Below, one piece after another: positions 34,260 to 45,161 of a DNA stretch of 64,000 nt (within the stretch, counting starts at the first letter, position 1; each line of letters starts with the position of its first letter). The DNA is from Costus lasius (Eukaryota > Streptophyta > Magnoliopsida > Zingiberales > Costaceae). The DNA lies in NCBI GenBank assembly GCA_027563935.2, contig JANVAS020000239.1:1674001-1738000 (forward strand). Reading direction: 5' to 3'. Made by a program: the position numbers and the translations under genes. The notes beneath the pieces were generated by a model. It saw only the letters and a list, made by a program, of their open reading frames with translations, ran no database searches and had not been told where the DNA came from.

Positions 34260-35324
34260 TGATGCCTTTCATTTTAGTAGTGATTTTTATTATCTTTCCA
34301 TAATGAATTTAGGCCTATTTTAATGTTCTTACACTCCTTTAAGGCTTATTTAGTTAAAAACTTCAGAATCTTCACTTTCCTCTGTCTTATTGAATTTTAG
34401 GTAAAATCACCCAATTCTAACATCGTTTTGAAGAATCTATGAGCATGGGGTGATTCCTTATGAGAAGAAGAAGCTGCCCATAAAATTTGGGCTCAATCGG
34501 AGCCCTTTCTAGACTTCACGGCCAGGTGAACCCCACGGGGTTCACCTGTGATCTTGCCGAAGGAAGTAATTCAGTGCGCGCGTCACTGCCTGGTGAACCC
34601 GGCGGGGTTCACCGATGATGTCAAAGGTTTCTGAAATCTGCCACACTTCACTGGTAGGTGGACCCCATGGGGTTCACCCATGATCTTGTATGAAGATACC
34701 CGCACAGAAATATGCCGATGATTTCACTGGCATGTGAGGACTTTTTGGAAAGCTTACTTTGAGGTGAAGAGAAAGAACATAAAAGCCCCAATTTCCATGA
34801 CCTAATTATCGAGCAATCGGGCGATGAAGTGGCAAGGGCAGAAGAACACGGTGATTCGGCGACTTCGAGCGGATTTCTAGAGATTCGATCATCGGAACCT
34901 CGTGATTCTTGATTATTTCTTTCGGTTTATCTTCTCCTCCCTCTTAGAAACCTTTTCCTATGATTTTCCCATGATTGAAGAGAGGATCTTGAGCGTTTTA
35001 ACAATCGTTGTAGCATAAACCTATTTTCAGGGCTAGGTTGAAGCCCTCTGACGATTTTTATTTGCAACTCATGTATTAACTTTGCTATTTGGATTATATC
35101 TTAAGCATATTTCACTTGATGCATTTATTTCTTGATTTGTACTCTGGCCAAGTATTATCATATTATAGTTGTCACGGTTCATAACGAGAGTAGGACCGTA
35201 ACGACCGAACCTCTTTGTGAATCTTGCGAAGGCTCGACATGAAAGTGCTTGTTCTTCGCTCGAGGGTTCATAATCTACCACGGAACCCATTGGGTTTGTC
35301 TAGAACGATCCATCGCGAAAGTAG
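34260..35324 (+). mobile_element. Athila-like LTR 5' part, second family
   Basis: Starts TGATGCCTTTCATTTTAG, follows the same layout as the LTR at 13709 (T-rich start, then a palindrome array, then AAGCCCCAATTT), but runs in the opposite orientation to the piece on its left. It is cut at 35324 by the A' copia LTR. Three palindromes lie at 34524-34547, 34592-34613 and 34657-34678. No gene. Confidence 0.65.
34524..34678 (+). repeat. Three GGTGAACCCC/GGGGTTCACC palindromes, about 66 bp apart
   Basis: Each is a near-perfect inverted repeat of 10-bp arms with a 2-bp centre. Copy 1 is perfect, copy 2 has CCCGG at the centre, copy 3 has one A-to-G type change in the left arm (GGTGGACCCC). Confidence 0.9.
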
Positions 35325-37545
35325 TGTTGGAAATCCTCGGGCCAATTTTAAAATTTTAAAAACAGCGGAAGCGTTGGCCCGAAACAGGATAGCCCTAAGA
35401 GCCAGGATCCCTTACGAGTGATCCACCGGATGTGTCAGAGTAATATACCTTTATTCGCATAATCCTAGGGGCTAGTGATGACGATGAAGAGGCGCACAAG
35501 TGTCCGCCCTGTACAATCGTGCACACATGGACTGCTCAAGATTCTCTTCACTCCACGCCTGGTGCTAGCCTTCGGGAGGAAGATCCTATTGCCTATGTCG
35601 CTGCCCTCTTTGCTTCGCCATCTCCAAGATGTGCCAAAGAGGTGATGAAGGGAGGAAATTGACCACAAGGAGAGGGAAGCTCTATAACTTGTGTCAATCT
35701 CATGTCTAGCCACTTTTCCTTATGGTATGCGCCATCATGAAGATGCGCCCATGATGAATATCTTCTTCTCCATGAATGTAAGCACCAATCTCCCCAAGGA
35801 GATGGACTAAGATGATGAGAAGAGATATTGTAAACTCCTCTTCCTCTCCTTTCTTCTTCACATGCGCCAACATCATGGAAGTTGCGCCCATAGAAGAAAA
35901 TTCCTTCTTCATGTGCTAATCCCTCCAAGGGATACATCATCAAAGAAGGAAGAAGACTCCAAGCCTTCTTTTGCGCCCATGGAAGAAGAAGGTGTTGCCA
36001 CCATGAAGGTGGCGCTGCTTCCCTCTTGGAGGCGCCATGGAGAAGGAGATATCATCTCCTCTTGCGCCAATCTCTCCAAAGGATGCGCCATGAAGGAAGG
36101 AAGATGCTCCAAGGTGGTTTCATGCGCCTAGAGGGGATGAAACATGTCATCCATGGAGGTGGGCGTCACCTCCTTGCATGTAGTCGCCATGGGGAGAGTT
36201 CTAGAGGTGAGCGGCTATGTTAGAAGAGTGTTATGATTGATTTTTGGCTAGGGCTCTATTTAATTACGAATTTTCATAATTAATAAGCACCTAGATCCAT
36301 TAATTCTTAATGGATGCGGATCCGCAACTTAAGTGATAAATATATTTAATATAAATATTCACTTTAGTTGTGCGTGGCCCCCATGACTTAAGTTGTGCAT
36401 TAATTGAATATAAATATTCAATTTAACACTTAAGTCGTGGGCCCCCATGTTACGTTTAAATCAATCGCAAAAAGCCTCCGAACAAAACCGAAGCTTAAAC
36501 CCAATATTTAACCACTCGACTAAACCTAGTCCATCGAGGTCAAACGTGGTCACCCGAAGGTCAACCGGGGTCAACTGAAGTCAAAATACAACATCATCCC
36601 AAAATATCATCTCCAACTCATCAGATGCATCCGCGATGCATCGGACTCCCAAACTGACTCGAATCAACCAAATGACTCGATCATAGGCAATTCGATCAAT
36701 ACGAGATCTCGAGTGTCTAGGTGTGCGAACCTGTAGTTTCCTCAAATGTTGGCAGTGATAACCTCATATCATCACAAGCAATGAGTGGCACCTAGCAGTA
36801 CATCATTACTACCCAAGTCCTCGGAATGGAGTCGTCATCGACATCCCCTAAAACTGTGACAAGATACATGTACACTCTAGTCCTTTTGCCAGGATTATTA
36901 TCCAAGTCAGACAAGTGTGTCACACTTGTTTATTCCAACATTAATGGTCATGACTCCATTTAGGCTTAACCTGGGTGTGGCCACACATTTTTAGTCATGC
37001 ACCATGTAGGGGCCCATGGACATCAAACTTCCCCGCATGGAAGGGGCAAATCCTCTATTGGCACATTGAATCTCTCATATGGCTCAAGATATACCCAATG
37101 ACAACCGTTATGACTCCCTTGTTACGCGGAGCGTTAGGTTATATCAAAGTACATCCCTTACCATATAGAGATATCAATGCCCTCAAGTCCAGGACGACTA
37201 AATCTCTGTCACTGTGATATTTGACCTGTGACACCAAGTCAAATCCTCACGGCCGGTCGATCCAGTATATCTCCCTTGATATACCCATATGCCTGTGTTA
37301 GCAACCCATGCTCAACCAGTTCATATACCAGTCTCAAGTGTATCATAGCTGTCCCTTATCCACTATATGACCGGGGATTATTCTTTGAGATTAAATAGAA
37401 TCTATCTCCAGGGACATTGTATATGCAAATGTACATATGATGTAGATGTACAAAAGGCATAACAACGACCATACCAGGATGTATATCACAAATGAATGTG
37501 ACTCATATCGGACCAGCCACAGGTCCTAGGGCATATACACCAACA
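35325..37545 (-). mobile_element. Copia A' 3' LTR (minus strand)
   Basis: 2,221 bp; on the minus strand it runs TGTTGGTGTATATGCCC...TTTCCAACA. Preceded on its 5' side by the polypurine tract at 37546-37560, so it is the 3' LTR of the minus-strand element to its right. Its start matches family A, but its 3' third differs, which defines a subfamily. Bases 35320-35324 (AGTAG) are the likely target duplication; the partner is not found because the other end of the element is deleted. The many GCGCCA/CATGGA-rich frames near 35600-36230 are LTR repeat, not genes. Confidence 0.85.
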
Positions 37546-37560
37546 ATCTCCCACTTGCAC
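37546..37560 (-). other. Polypurine tract (minus strand)
   Basis: ATCTCCCACTTGCAC on the plus strand, the reverse complement of the GTGCAAGTGGGAGAT tract. Confidence 0.85.
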
Positions 37561-40339
37561 TAGGATCCTGTTATTGTATCACCACAATCAACACATCCTC
37601 AGTTAGACCTGCCACGCTCCTACTGTGCTAGAGCATCGGTCAGTGGGCCTATCGTGACTCTCTCGGTGTAAATATATGCAATCTCTCAACACTTCTGTCT
37701 CCAAGACAAAGTGGAAGCGCTCGAGTATGTGTTTGGATCTTTAGGTGAAACCTTATTTTTTTTTGTCATGTGTTATTGCTCCTTTGTGCTCACAAATAGA
37801 GACCAATAACGGTATGACAACCATTTGAAGTTCAATGAAGAACTCCCATATCCAAACAGCTTCCTAGAAGTTATAACATACTCTGCCTTCAATTGGAGAT
37901 GATGGTAGTCCATCATGAAGCCTTTCACAGCTTCCTTTACTACCAGACACAAAATTGATGTTGCGATCAAGGTCAGAATAGAACAAGCTATCAAGTGTTA
38001 CCCTATACACCAAGCTTTTCTTATTTCTACCAATCGAGAACCATTCCTATAGTTCTTTCTAGAACGAAGAATGTTTTTTTCTTCTTATCCAGTGCCATGC
38101 ACCTGGATTGGACCTGGTATCAATTGGTTATGCTCTTGGCATTAACCACATCTGGTCTATAACATACTAACATCGATGTATGTTGTCTAACTTAGGACTT
38201 GAAGTTTCTTGGATCTATCCAAAACTCTCACACCTACGCCATAGGTGATGTCCACTAAGTTATTCATCAAGAGACACTTCCCAATCATCTCTTCACTAAG
38301 TGAAGGATCAGGATGTCGTCTCTGATGATCTGTATGTACCTAACATACAAGACCAAAGATGTCATTAAGCTCCCACTACACTCAGGCACCATAGAATGAA
38401 GATTCTCTGTATTGAGTTTAGGAGTTACCCATAAATCAAAGTCAGACGAATCGATTCAACCAATACAGCCTGTGTGTTCTGAGCCTCGGGTTACCCATAA
38501 CCTGTAAAACTAGCTCAGAGTCCATCTTTGACCAAATGTGTCAAAAGTTGACCTTGGATCATATCCAAGTCAAAGTTGCTCCCACTAGCCTTTTCAAGAG
38601 AAAATCTTTCCCAAGAAAATCAGCACCTTAAGCAGCAACCAAGTTGCTCTCTTGTGGGATCATGGAATCAGTATCCCCAAGGATACCCCATACACACATA
38701 TGTCAGATATGGAACATCTTTCAGTGTTTAGGAAAAACTATTCATTTTGCACAACCTTTACAAGGGGTTATATGACTTCTCCTACATTTAATTATGCCAA
38801 CCATAACTCGATTCCTCCAATTAGACACTTAGCCTGAATGAAGAGTTCCATATGGAGTGAGCTATGAGGAAATCTCATACTCTTAGGGACAGTCATAAAC
38901 TGTGGCTCAAGTGCTTTCTTAGAAAGCTTTATGGATTTATCAAGCTGGTCTCCTTTTATATCCATCAGATATATCTATAAAGGATTAGTACCCCATCTTT
39001 GGCTTACTTATTAGTCCTGTCCACACACACTAAAGTGTATGAGGGCTAACAAGTTTCTAGATCTTCCACTTGTAACAAGTGAAGAACATCATTGTTGTTG
39101 TCCTTAGTAAACAAGCCTCGTGCGAGTCAAGCTCTCAAGAGAGGTTGATCCAACTCATTCTCCTGAAAGGAGATTGAATCCATGAGTCCATTTGCATGGA
39201 GTCAATGGATGAGGTTCTTGTCTTACAAGGCCCAAACAACATTGCCAAAGATAGGTACAGAACCACTTAATCTTTATCCATAAGGGAGGATTCAAAGTCC
39301 TTGCTAGAAGTTACTCATAACACAGGTACACATGAATCAATTTAATCCTTATTCCCACATTTTATGAACCCTAGGTTGCCCACAACCAACATATATTGTT
39401 CAAATTCCATCTTTGATCCTTTTGTGCTAAGTGGTTGACCTTGGACTAAATCCAAGTCATAACTTCCTCCCACTAGCCTTTTTCAAGGAAAAACATTTAA
39501 ATGAAAAAACGACACTATGAGCAACAAATACTTGTTCTCCTGTGGGTCTATGGAAATTTGTATCCCTAGGTGAACTTTGGAAACACCACTTACACTTTAT
39601 CAGATCTTGGTTCTATGGTAGTATAACCTTAGATATATGACCCAAAGTCTCATATCTCTAGATCCAAATACTAAGTCATGTCATCTCCTAACTTGGAGAT
39701 ACATTTAAGATGGAATTAAGTTCATTGTGGAATAAGCTTTTAGCATCACCTGCAGAGTCTTGACCCTAGAGAGAGTGAGATCTCCTACCATTATGGCAGC
39801 AGCGTATGCTCCAACTGGTAGGTCAGTCTCTCTATGTCAGCATTGCCCTATTTCTATTGAGCACCAAAATACTTTTGCAAGTGTTGGTCTCATTATGCGG
39901 TATGATATACCCATGTGTTAGAAATAGACAATTTGACTTTAGGCAACGCAATTACTTGAGCCAGAAGACGAAGGGCTACTTCTCTTCTGCTTGTTTTGAG
40001 GTCGCTAGTAGTCAATCTTGAGCACCTTATCTCCTACACCTATTTCATCTTTAATGCGTCAGTCAAGCACTAAGGCATACCTTTGCATTGTAGGACTGCT
40101 TTTAGAAGTTCAGCTTTCTACTCTAACTTGTCCCTGGAAGGTGACATGCTAGCAATAAACAAGCTACCCCTTAAGCATCCTCATCAGCCAACAAGGCTAT
40201 AGATGAAATGGGTTTAGGTGAAGGCCACTCAAGGAGATACAACTTTTCCTCGAGCTTGAGGACAATCCTCAAATACTAGTCCCCTCAGTTGGTTCCAACC
40301 AACTTAGGAGAGATCGCAGTGACCATTTGCAATGGTCAT
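37561..40339 (-). pseudogene. Copia A' gag-pol, heavily decayed
   Basis: No long frame survives, but DNA-level landmarks appear in the right order on the minus strand: the gag start and its downstream GTCACTGCGATCTC near 40339-40200, integrase traces (39010-38860), the linker rich in GGCTAGTGGGAG, and RNase H traces near 37740-37690 that match 21035-21060. The linker occurs twice, near 38430-38620 and 39300-39500, which points to an internal duplication. This is the oldest-looking copia copy in the window. Confidence 0.65.
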
Positions 40340-41661
40340 AAGCAGATCTACGAATCAATCATTTAATCTGGCCTTTTATAAATGATTGGGCTCCCACTAT
40401 TTTTCATCAAATCAACAACCCTCAAAAGTCGATCGGGAAATCACCAGATTTCCATAGTGAGATGGGATCCTCATTCCGTACATGGCCTTGCGTCCCACGA
40501 GGGTGGGATGAACTGCACAAGGTGGTGCATACTTCGTGAGGTAGGCACCCTAACCAATTGCAACTTCGCAATTCCCCTTCTCAAGATAGTTCAGGCACTT
40601 TGTATCTAGCGAGGGCTAAATACAACACAAAGCCCTAACCTATTGAGGTTGCCTCCAGACTTTCATCATGTGGCCCATCCACATATGAAACATCTAGTCA
40701 AGTCCAACCTGACCGTTATGCTCAGGGCCAATGATTTCCTTGCGAAGGCGCGTCCAGGATTTTAACCGGACTGGGGAAATCATTGTCACCGCACACCTCC
40801 TAAAGATAGATGGGTGTGTCCCACGAGGGTGGGAAACAGTGCACAACACCATCGATCGATAGTTTGACGAGGGCTACGCGTCAGAAGGCAGTTATCATAC
40901 TTGATATTTGGATCGAGGGTTTTTGTGGTCTCACCATTTAGTTTTATCTTTCATCTAACAATACAGACATGCAATCCTATAGTGAGTAGCATGAAAAATA
41001 AAACATCACAGGCATGCTTAAAACTGAGCAGAAAATAAAACATGATATGGTTATAGCCTAGACATGGGTAACAAGCCCCTAGACCTAGACTAATCACCTA
41101 GCTACTCTAAGGCACAAGCCAAGGGCCCATGCCACTATGTCCTCAGCTTTGCCCTGAGTACCCTAAGGACTCTGCTCCATCCCTAGGTGTGCTGCTACCT
41201 TGGTCCTCTGCATCAGGGTCAGCCCCTCAAACCATAGAAACGCCTCCTAGGACACCCTAGGTGCTCTCTTAGGTTCAGGTCAACCCCTTGGTCCACCTGT
41301 GTTAGCTCGCAAACCCTAGACTCCTTCTAGGATTCGGCCAACACTCTTCTCTACCCAAGCTAGCTCGTAAACCCTAGGCTCCTCCTAGGGTTCGGCCAAT
41401 CATAGGGGCGCCATCACATCATGCATATTGCGCCACCATGAAGGTGCGCCACTTGCATAGAAACATCACCATGAGGAGCTGTTTGCATCACCTTTTAGAT
41501 CAGCCCTTGAAACCATGTTTGATGTGCCTCTAGAAAGCCCTAGAAGCCACCAAAGTTTTGGCCAATCAATAGGTATGCACAAGCCCTCTTCATCAGCCCT
41601 TAATCCTATAGGTGCGCCACAAAGGTGAACCTTAGAAGCCACCAAGGATTCGGCTAAGGAT
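40340..41661 (-). other. Copia A' leader (minus strand), truncated
   Basis: Non-coding. Bulged hairpins at 40486-40522 (CCTTG/CAAGG) and 40598-40632 (CTTTGTG/TACAAAG) and a third near 40805-40840. The primer-binding-site end is missing; the next sequence is an A-type LTR end that does not pair with the LTR at 35325. Confidence 0.7.
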
Positions 41662-42234
41662 TGTTGGGAAACCCCGGGGACATTTTACAATTTTTCAGAG
41701 TCATAGACATACATACAAACATTGCACAGCGGAAGAATGTCCGCGAAACAGGCCGGTCCCAAAAACCCAGTGAAGATCGCAAGCAAGAGAGTCGACACGA
41801 TGAGTTAAGAAATACCTTAAGAGCGATTTGGGGTGATACCGATGTAGGCGCCCAAGTGTGTGCCCTCTGCAGTCTCACACGCACAGATCTCTTGAGTTCT
41901 CTTCTTCCACGCCCGGTGCTAGCCTCGGGAAGAAGATCAAAGCCTTAGGGAGACGCTCCACTTCACTTGCGCTACCAAGAGGAAAGGATGCGCCAAGAGA
42001 AGAAGGAAACAAGCCAAACCGCCAAGCACCAAAGCTCTTTGTGCCAAGAGGAAAGGAGGGAGAAGCTTGCGGCTATGGAAGAAAGAAGATGCGCCCTTGC
42101 TCCTAGTTCTCGCCCCTCTTCTTGTGTTCACGCCTCCAAGGATTAATCATCATAAGAGGGGGCGAGAGGGTCACATATATATAGGGCAAGAGGCGGTTAA
42201 GGGAAGGGCCAAGATCATGACAAGAGGGGGCGAG
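41662..42234 (-). mobile_element. Copia A LTR 3' end (minus strand)
   Basis: Reverse complement of the last ~570 bp of an A LTR, with CCCCGGGG at 41672-41679 and a TATA-like ATATATATAG near 42173. It stops near 42234, where sequence of a B-type LTR begins with shared AAGGTG. Its missing neighbour reappears in the same orientation at 54275-54369. Confidence 0.85.
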
Positions 42235-45132
42235 AAGGTGAACGCTTGGTTCAATGCTAATATGCGTTTTTGGGTTGGCATGAGCGCATGGCTTGATTAT
42301 CTTCCATTTATGGAAAGTCATCAAGGCCGATTTCACTTCAACGCCAAAACGCATATGCGTTGTGCACTTCACTTCAACGCCTTGAACTTTCGTTTGAAGG
42401 AGGTTGACGAAGTGGAGAGGTTTGGCAAGAGGAGCTCTCGGCCAAAAGGGAATCATCTCATCATCCCCTTCCATTCGACAAGAAAGATTGGGTGCCTTGC
42501 TAGCACAAGGGACGCCAAGGAAGTAAGCGCTCTTCATCTTGTGTGTGAACTTTTGGAGGAGATCTAAGTTGCTCTCTTCTTCCAAGCCGACCTCCAAGGC
42601 AATGGCGTTGGTATGAATCTCCTTCTTGATCTAATCCATCTATCAAAGTTGATTATATGAGCATATAAGCGATTGTGATGTTGAAACCCTAGCAAACTTG
42701 CATGCGCCCCTAAATTAGGGTTTTTCATCTGCTTGCGCTCCCCCTCGAAGGGGACTCTTCAATCGCAAATACAAATCAACTCGAAATTCGAAGCAAAGCC
42801 ACAATATCGATTTTATAAACTCATGGAACTAACATCAATGACCAAACACCGAAAACAGGCCAAAGCCCTCGGTGACACAAAAATCAAAATCTCAAAACTG
42901 CCACAACCGGCAACACTGGTTCACAAAGTTTAGCCATAACCGGCCCCAGTTAACTAAGCACAAAAGTCTTATACATCAAACCAGCATAATATCCATATCA
43001 ACACAAGTCCCATATAAAAACGCTAACTCAGGTAGTGCGCCCCTGCTCTACACCTGAAAATAATGAGGGGTGAGCTACACAGCCCAGTGAGTGGATAGTC
43101 TCAATCGACCATCCATAGCATACAATCAAAGATACATGCAGATTATTTTAAAAACATTTAGCAGAACATCATGTTAACATATAACAAAAACAAAGAACAG
43201 AACTCATATAAATAAATAGATGTACAGACATCACACACTTGTCACCACAGAGTAACCAAGGTTCTAGAGTCATACTCTAAACCAACTAAACCCACCAACC
43301 ACTTAGTTGACCTAGTTGTCCAGCATAAATCAAGAGTGACCACTATGGTCCAACCCGGCTCTGGCCTAAGCACTGGGAGAAGCCTGCAAATCACATGCAA
43401 CACAAACATGGACAGTGTGTAGACTCAAGAGGTAATCCCCATCCGGTCAAGATGTGATACCTTGATCTACACCACCCCATAACACAAAAATCTAAACGTC
43501 TAAGAGTAATGACATCAAGAGGTGGCCCCTGTCCGACCAAGACATGGCACTTTGCGTCAATCACTCGTTCTCCCAAAGGGTTCCTTATCTGGACAACCAC
43601 TAGACACACCTATTTCACAAAAGTGGACTCCTAAGTGTCAACCAGACTCTAGGATAGTCATTTTCATCACGATAATCACAACAGGCGGCTGAAACATCAA
43701 CCCCTCACATATCACAAACACAGGGCTGAAATCTCTAACCCCTAACATATCACATATAGACTATCCCCTTGAGTACACAGTTATACTTAGCCTTACTCCT
43801 ATCCATAATGGGTACACAGACCACAACACATAACATTTGAAACCACATAATCCTATAATGTTTTGTAGAGTCCTTAGGTTTCATGCTGATCAGTTTGGTT
43901 TAACCTTGCTAAATTATCACCCAAGTTTCTCAAACAAAGATACATGGCCATAAATATATAACATGCTACACATAGAGAAATTCATAAAAATTAACATAGG
44001 ATATAATTATATAACATGCTGCACATAGAGAAACAAAAATCAACTTAGGATTAAAATTTGTATTCTTACAATCTACATTACATAATATCACAAGTAGTCC
44101 ACGGTTTCTACAATTTACATGCTACAATCTACTTTAAAATTTAACCCTAGTTAATAAGAATTTCATGCCCAAGAATCACTGATTTAGAGCTACCTAAATT
44201 CCATATAAAAGATATCTTAAATTTCATGTTGTCAAATTTCGGTCTTCATGATAGATACATCTTCGGTTTCGGTTTTTAGCATGATGAAGTTTCTAAGAAA
44301 TCAAGTTTCGGTCTTCATGATAGATACATCTTGGGTTTCGGTTTTTAGCATGATGAAGTTTCTAAGAAATCAAAATTATTTATCTATCACAACCAAAAGG
44401 ATAAAATTCGAACAAGACACCCCACTCACCTATTATCTTGAACCGTGAACACCAAGATGATCCAAAAACTCGTCTAAGGCCTTGAAATTCCACCAATGTC
44501 GCCACCAATGGAAGAAGAAGCGCCACCAAACACCAAAGAACGCCGGCCAAGGGAAAAGGAAGAGGAAGAAGGGGAAATTCGTCCAAGCCTCCAAGAGATC
44601 GCCCAAGCCTTCAAGCCGCCGCCCCCAAGGTTTCCTCCAAGCCAAAAACGCTAACTCTCCTTCCCTAACCGCAATTACCTAATTAAAATTTCGGTTTTTA
44701 ATTTTAAACCCGCTAACTAACTAATTCGAATAGGGTTTATGAATTAACCCACTTACTGATTAATTCAAATTATAAACCCAAGATCCATCTAACTTAAGTG
44801 TAAACCCAATAACCCATAATTAATTACTCACTTAAGCGAAAATCCAATAAGGATTTAATTAACATCCAATAAGCTCTAATTAATTAATTACTAGGGTCAA
44901 AATCCATTAAGACTTAAATTAATATCCACTAACCCTTTGCCACTAATTTATAAATAATCCCTAAAGGTTTTAGAGATAAAACTCTCCCCCATCCTAGAGT
45001 TTACAAAAACAAAACACATAAAAAAAATATCACAGCCAATGATTTCATTTAAATCAAAAAAATAAAATATCACAGTCAAAGATTTAAATCAAAAATAATA
45101 CTTACAAGGACTTAAGATCCTTGGATCTTACA
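42235..45132 (-). repeat. Tekay-like 3' LTR (minus strand), truncated and mosaic
   Basis: Nearly identical to 51376-54274; by eye about nine substitutions and one poly-A indel over 2.9 kb. The first 527 bp (42235-42761) are the end of a B-type copia LTR, followed by its target duplication ATCGC; the rest is gypsy LTR. On the minus strand it starts TGTAAGATCC at 45132 next to a polypurine tract. The LTR's own 3' end and about 1.2 kb of the copia insert are deleted at 42235. Confidence 0.9.
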
Positions 45133-45146
45133 TTCCTCCCTCCTTA
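45133..45146 (-). other. Polypurine tract of Tekay-like element
   Basis: TTCCTCCCTCCTTA on the plus strand, i.e. TAAGGAGGGAGGAA before the LTR on the coding strand. Confidence 0.85.
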
Positions 45147-45161
45147 TAAAGCTTTAGTCCT

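Noticed and set aside
35600..36230. Cluster of Met/His/Ser-rich ORFs on both strands
   Set aside because: Low-complexity GCGCC/CATGG/GAAG-rich LTR sequence of the A' element, open by composition.
42067..42597. Overlapping 164-166-codon ORFs on both strands, similar ones repeated at 51286-51738
   Set aside because: They lie in copia LTR sequence, cross an LTR junction in the left copy, and are open on both strands, typical of GC-balanced repeat.
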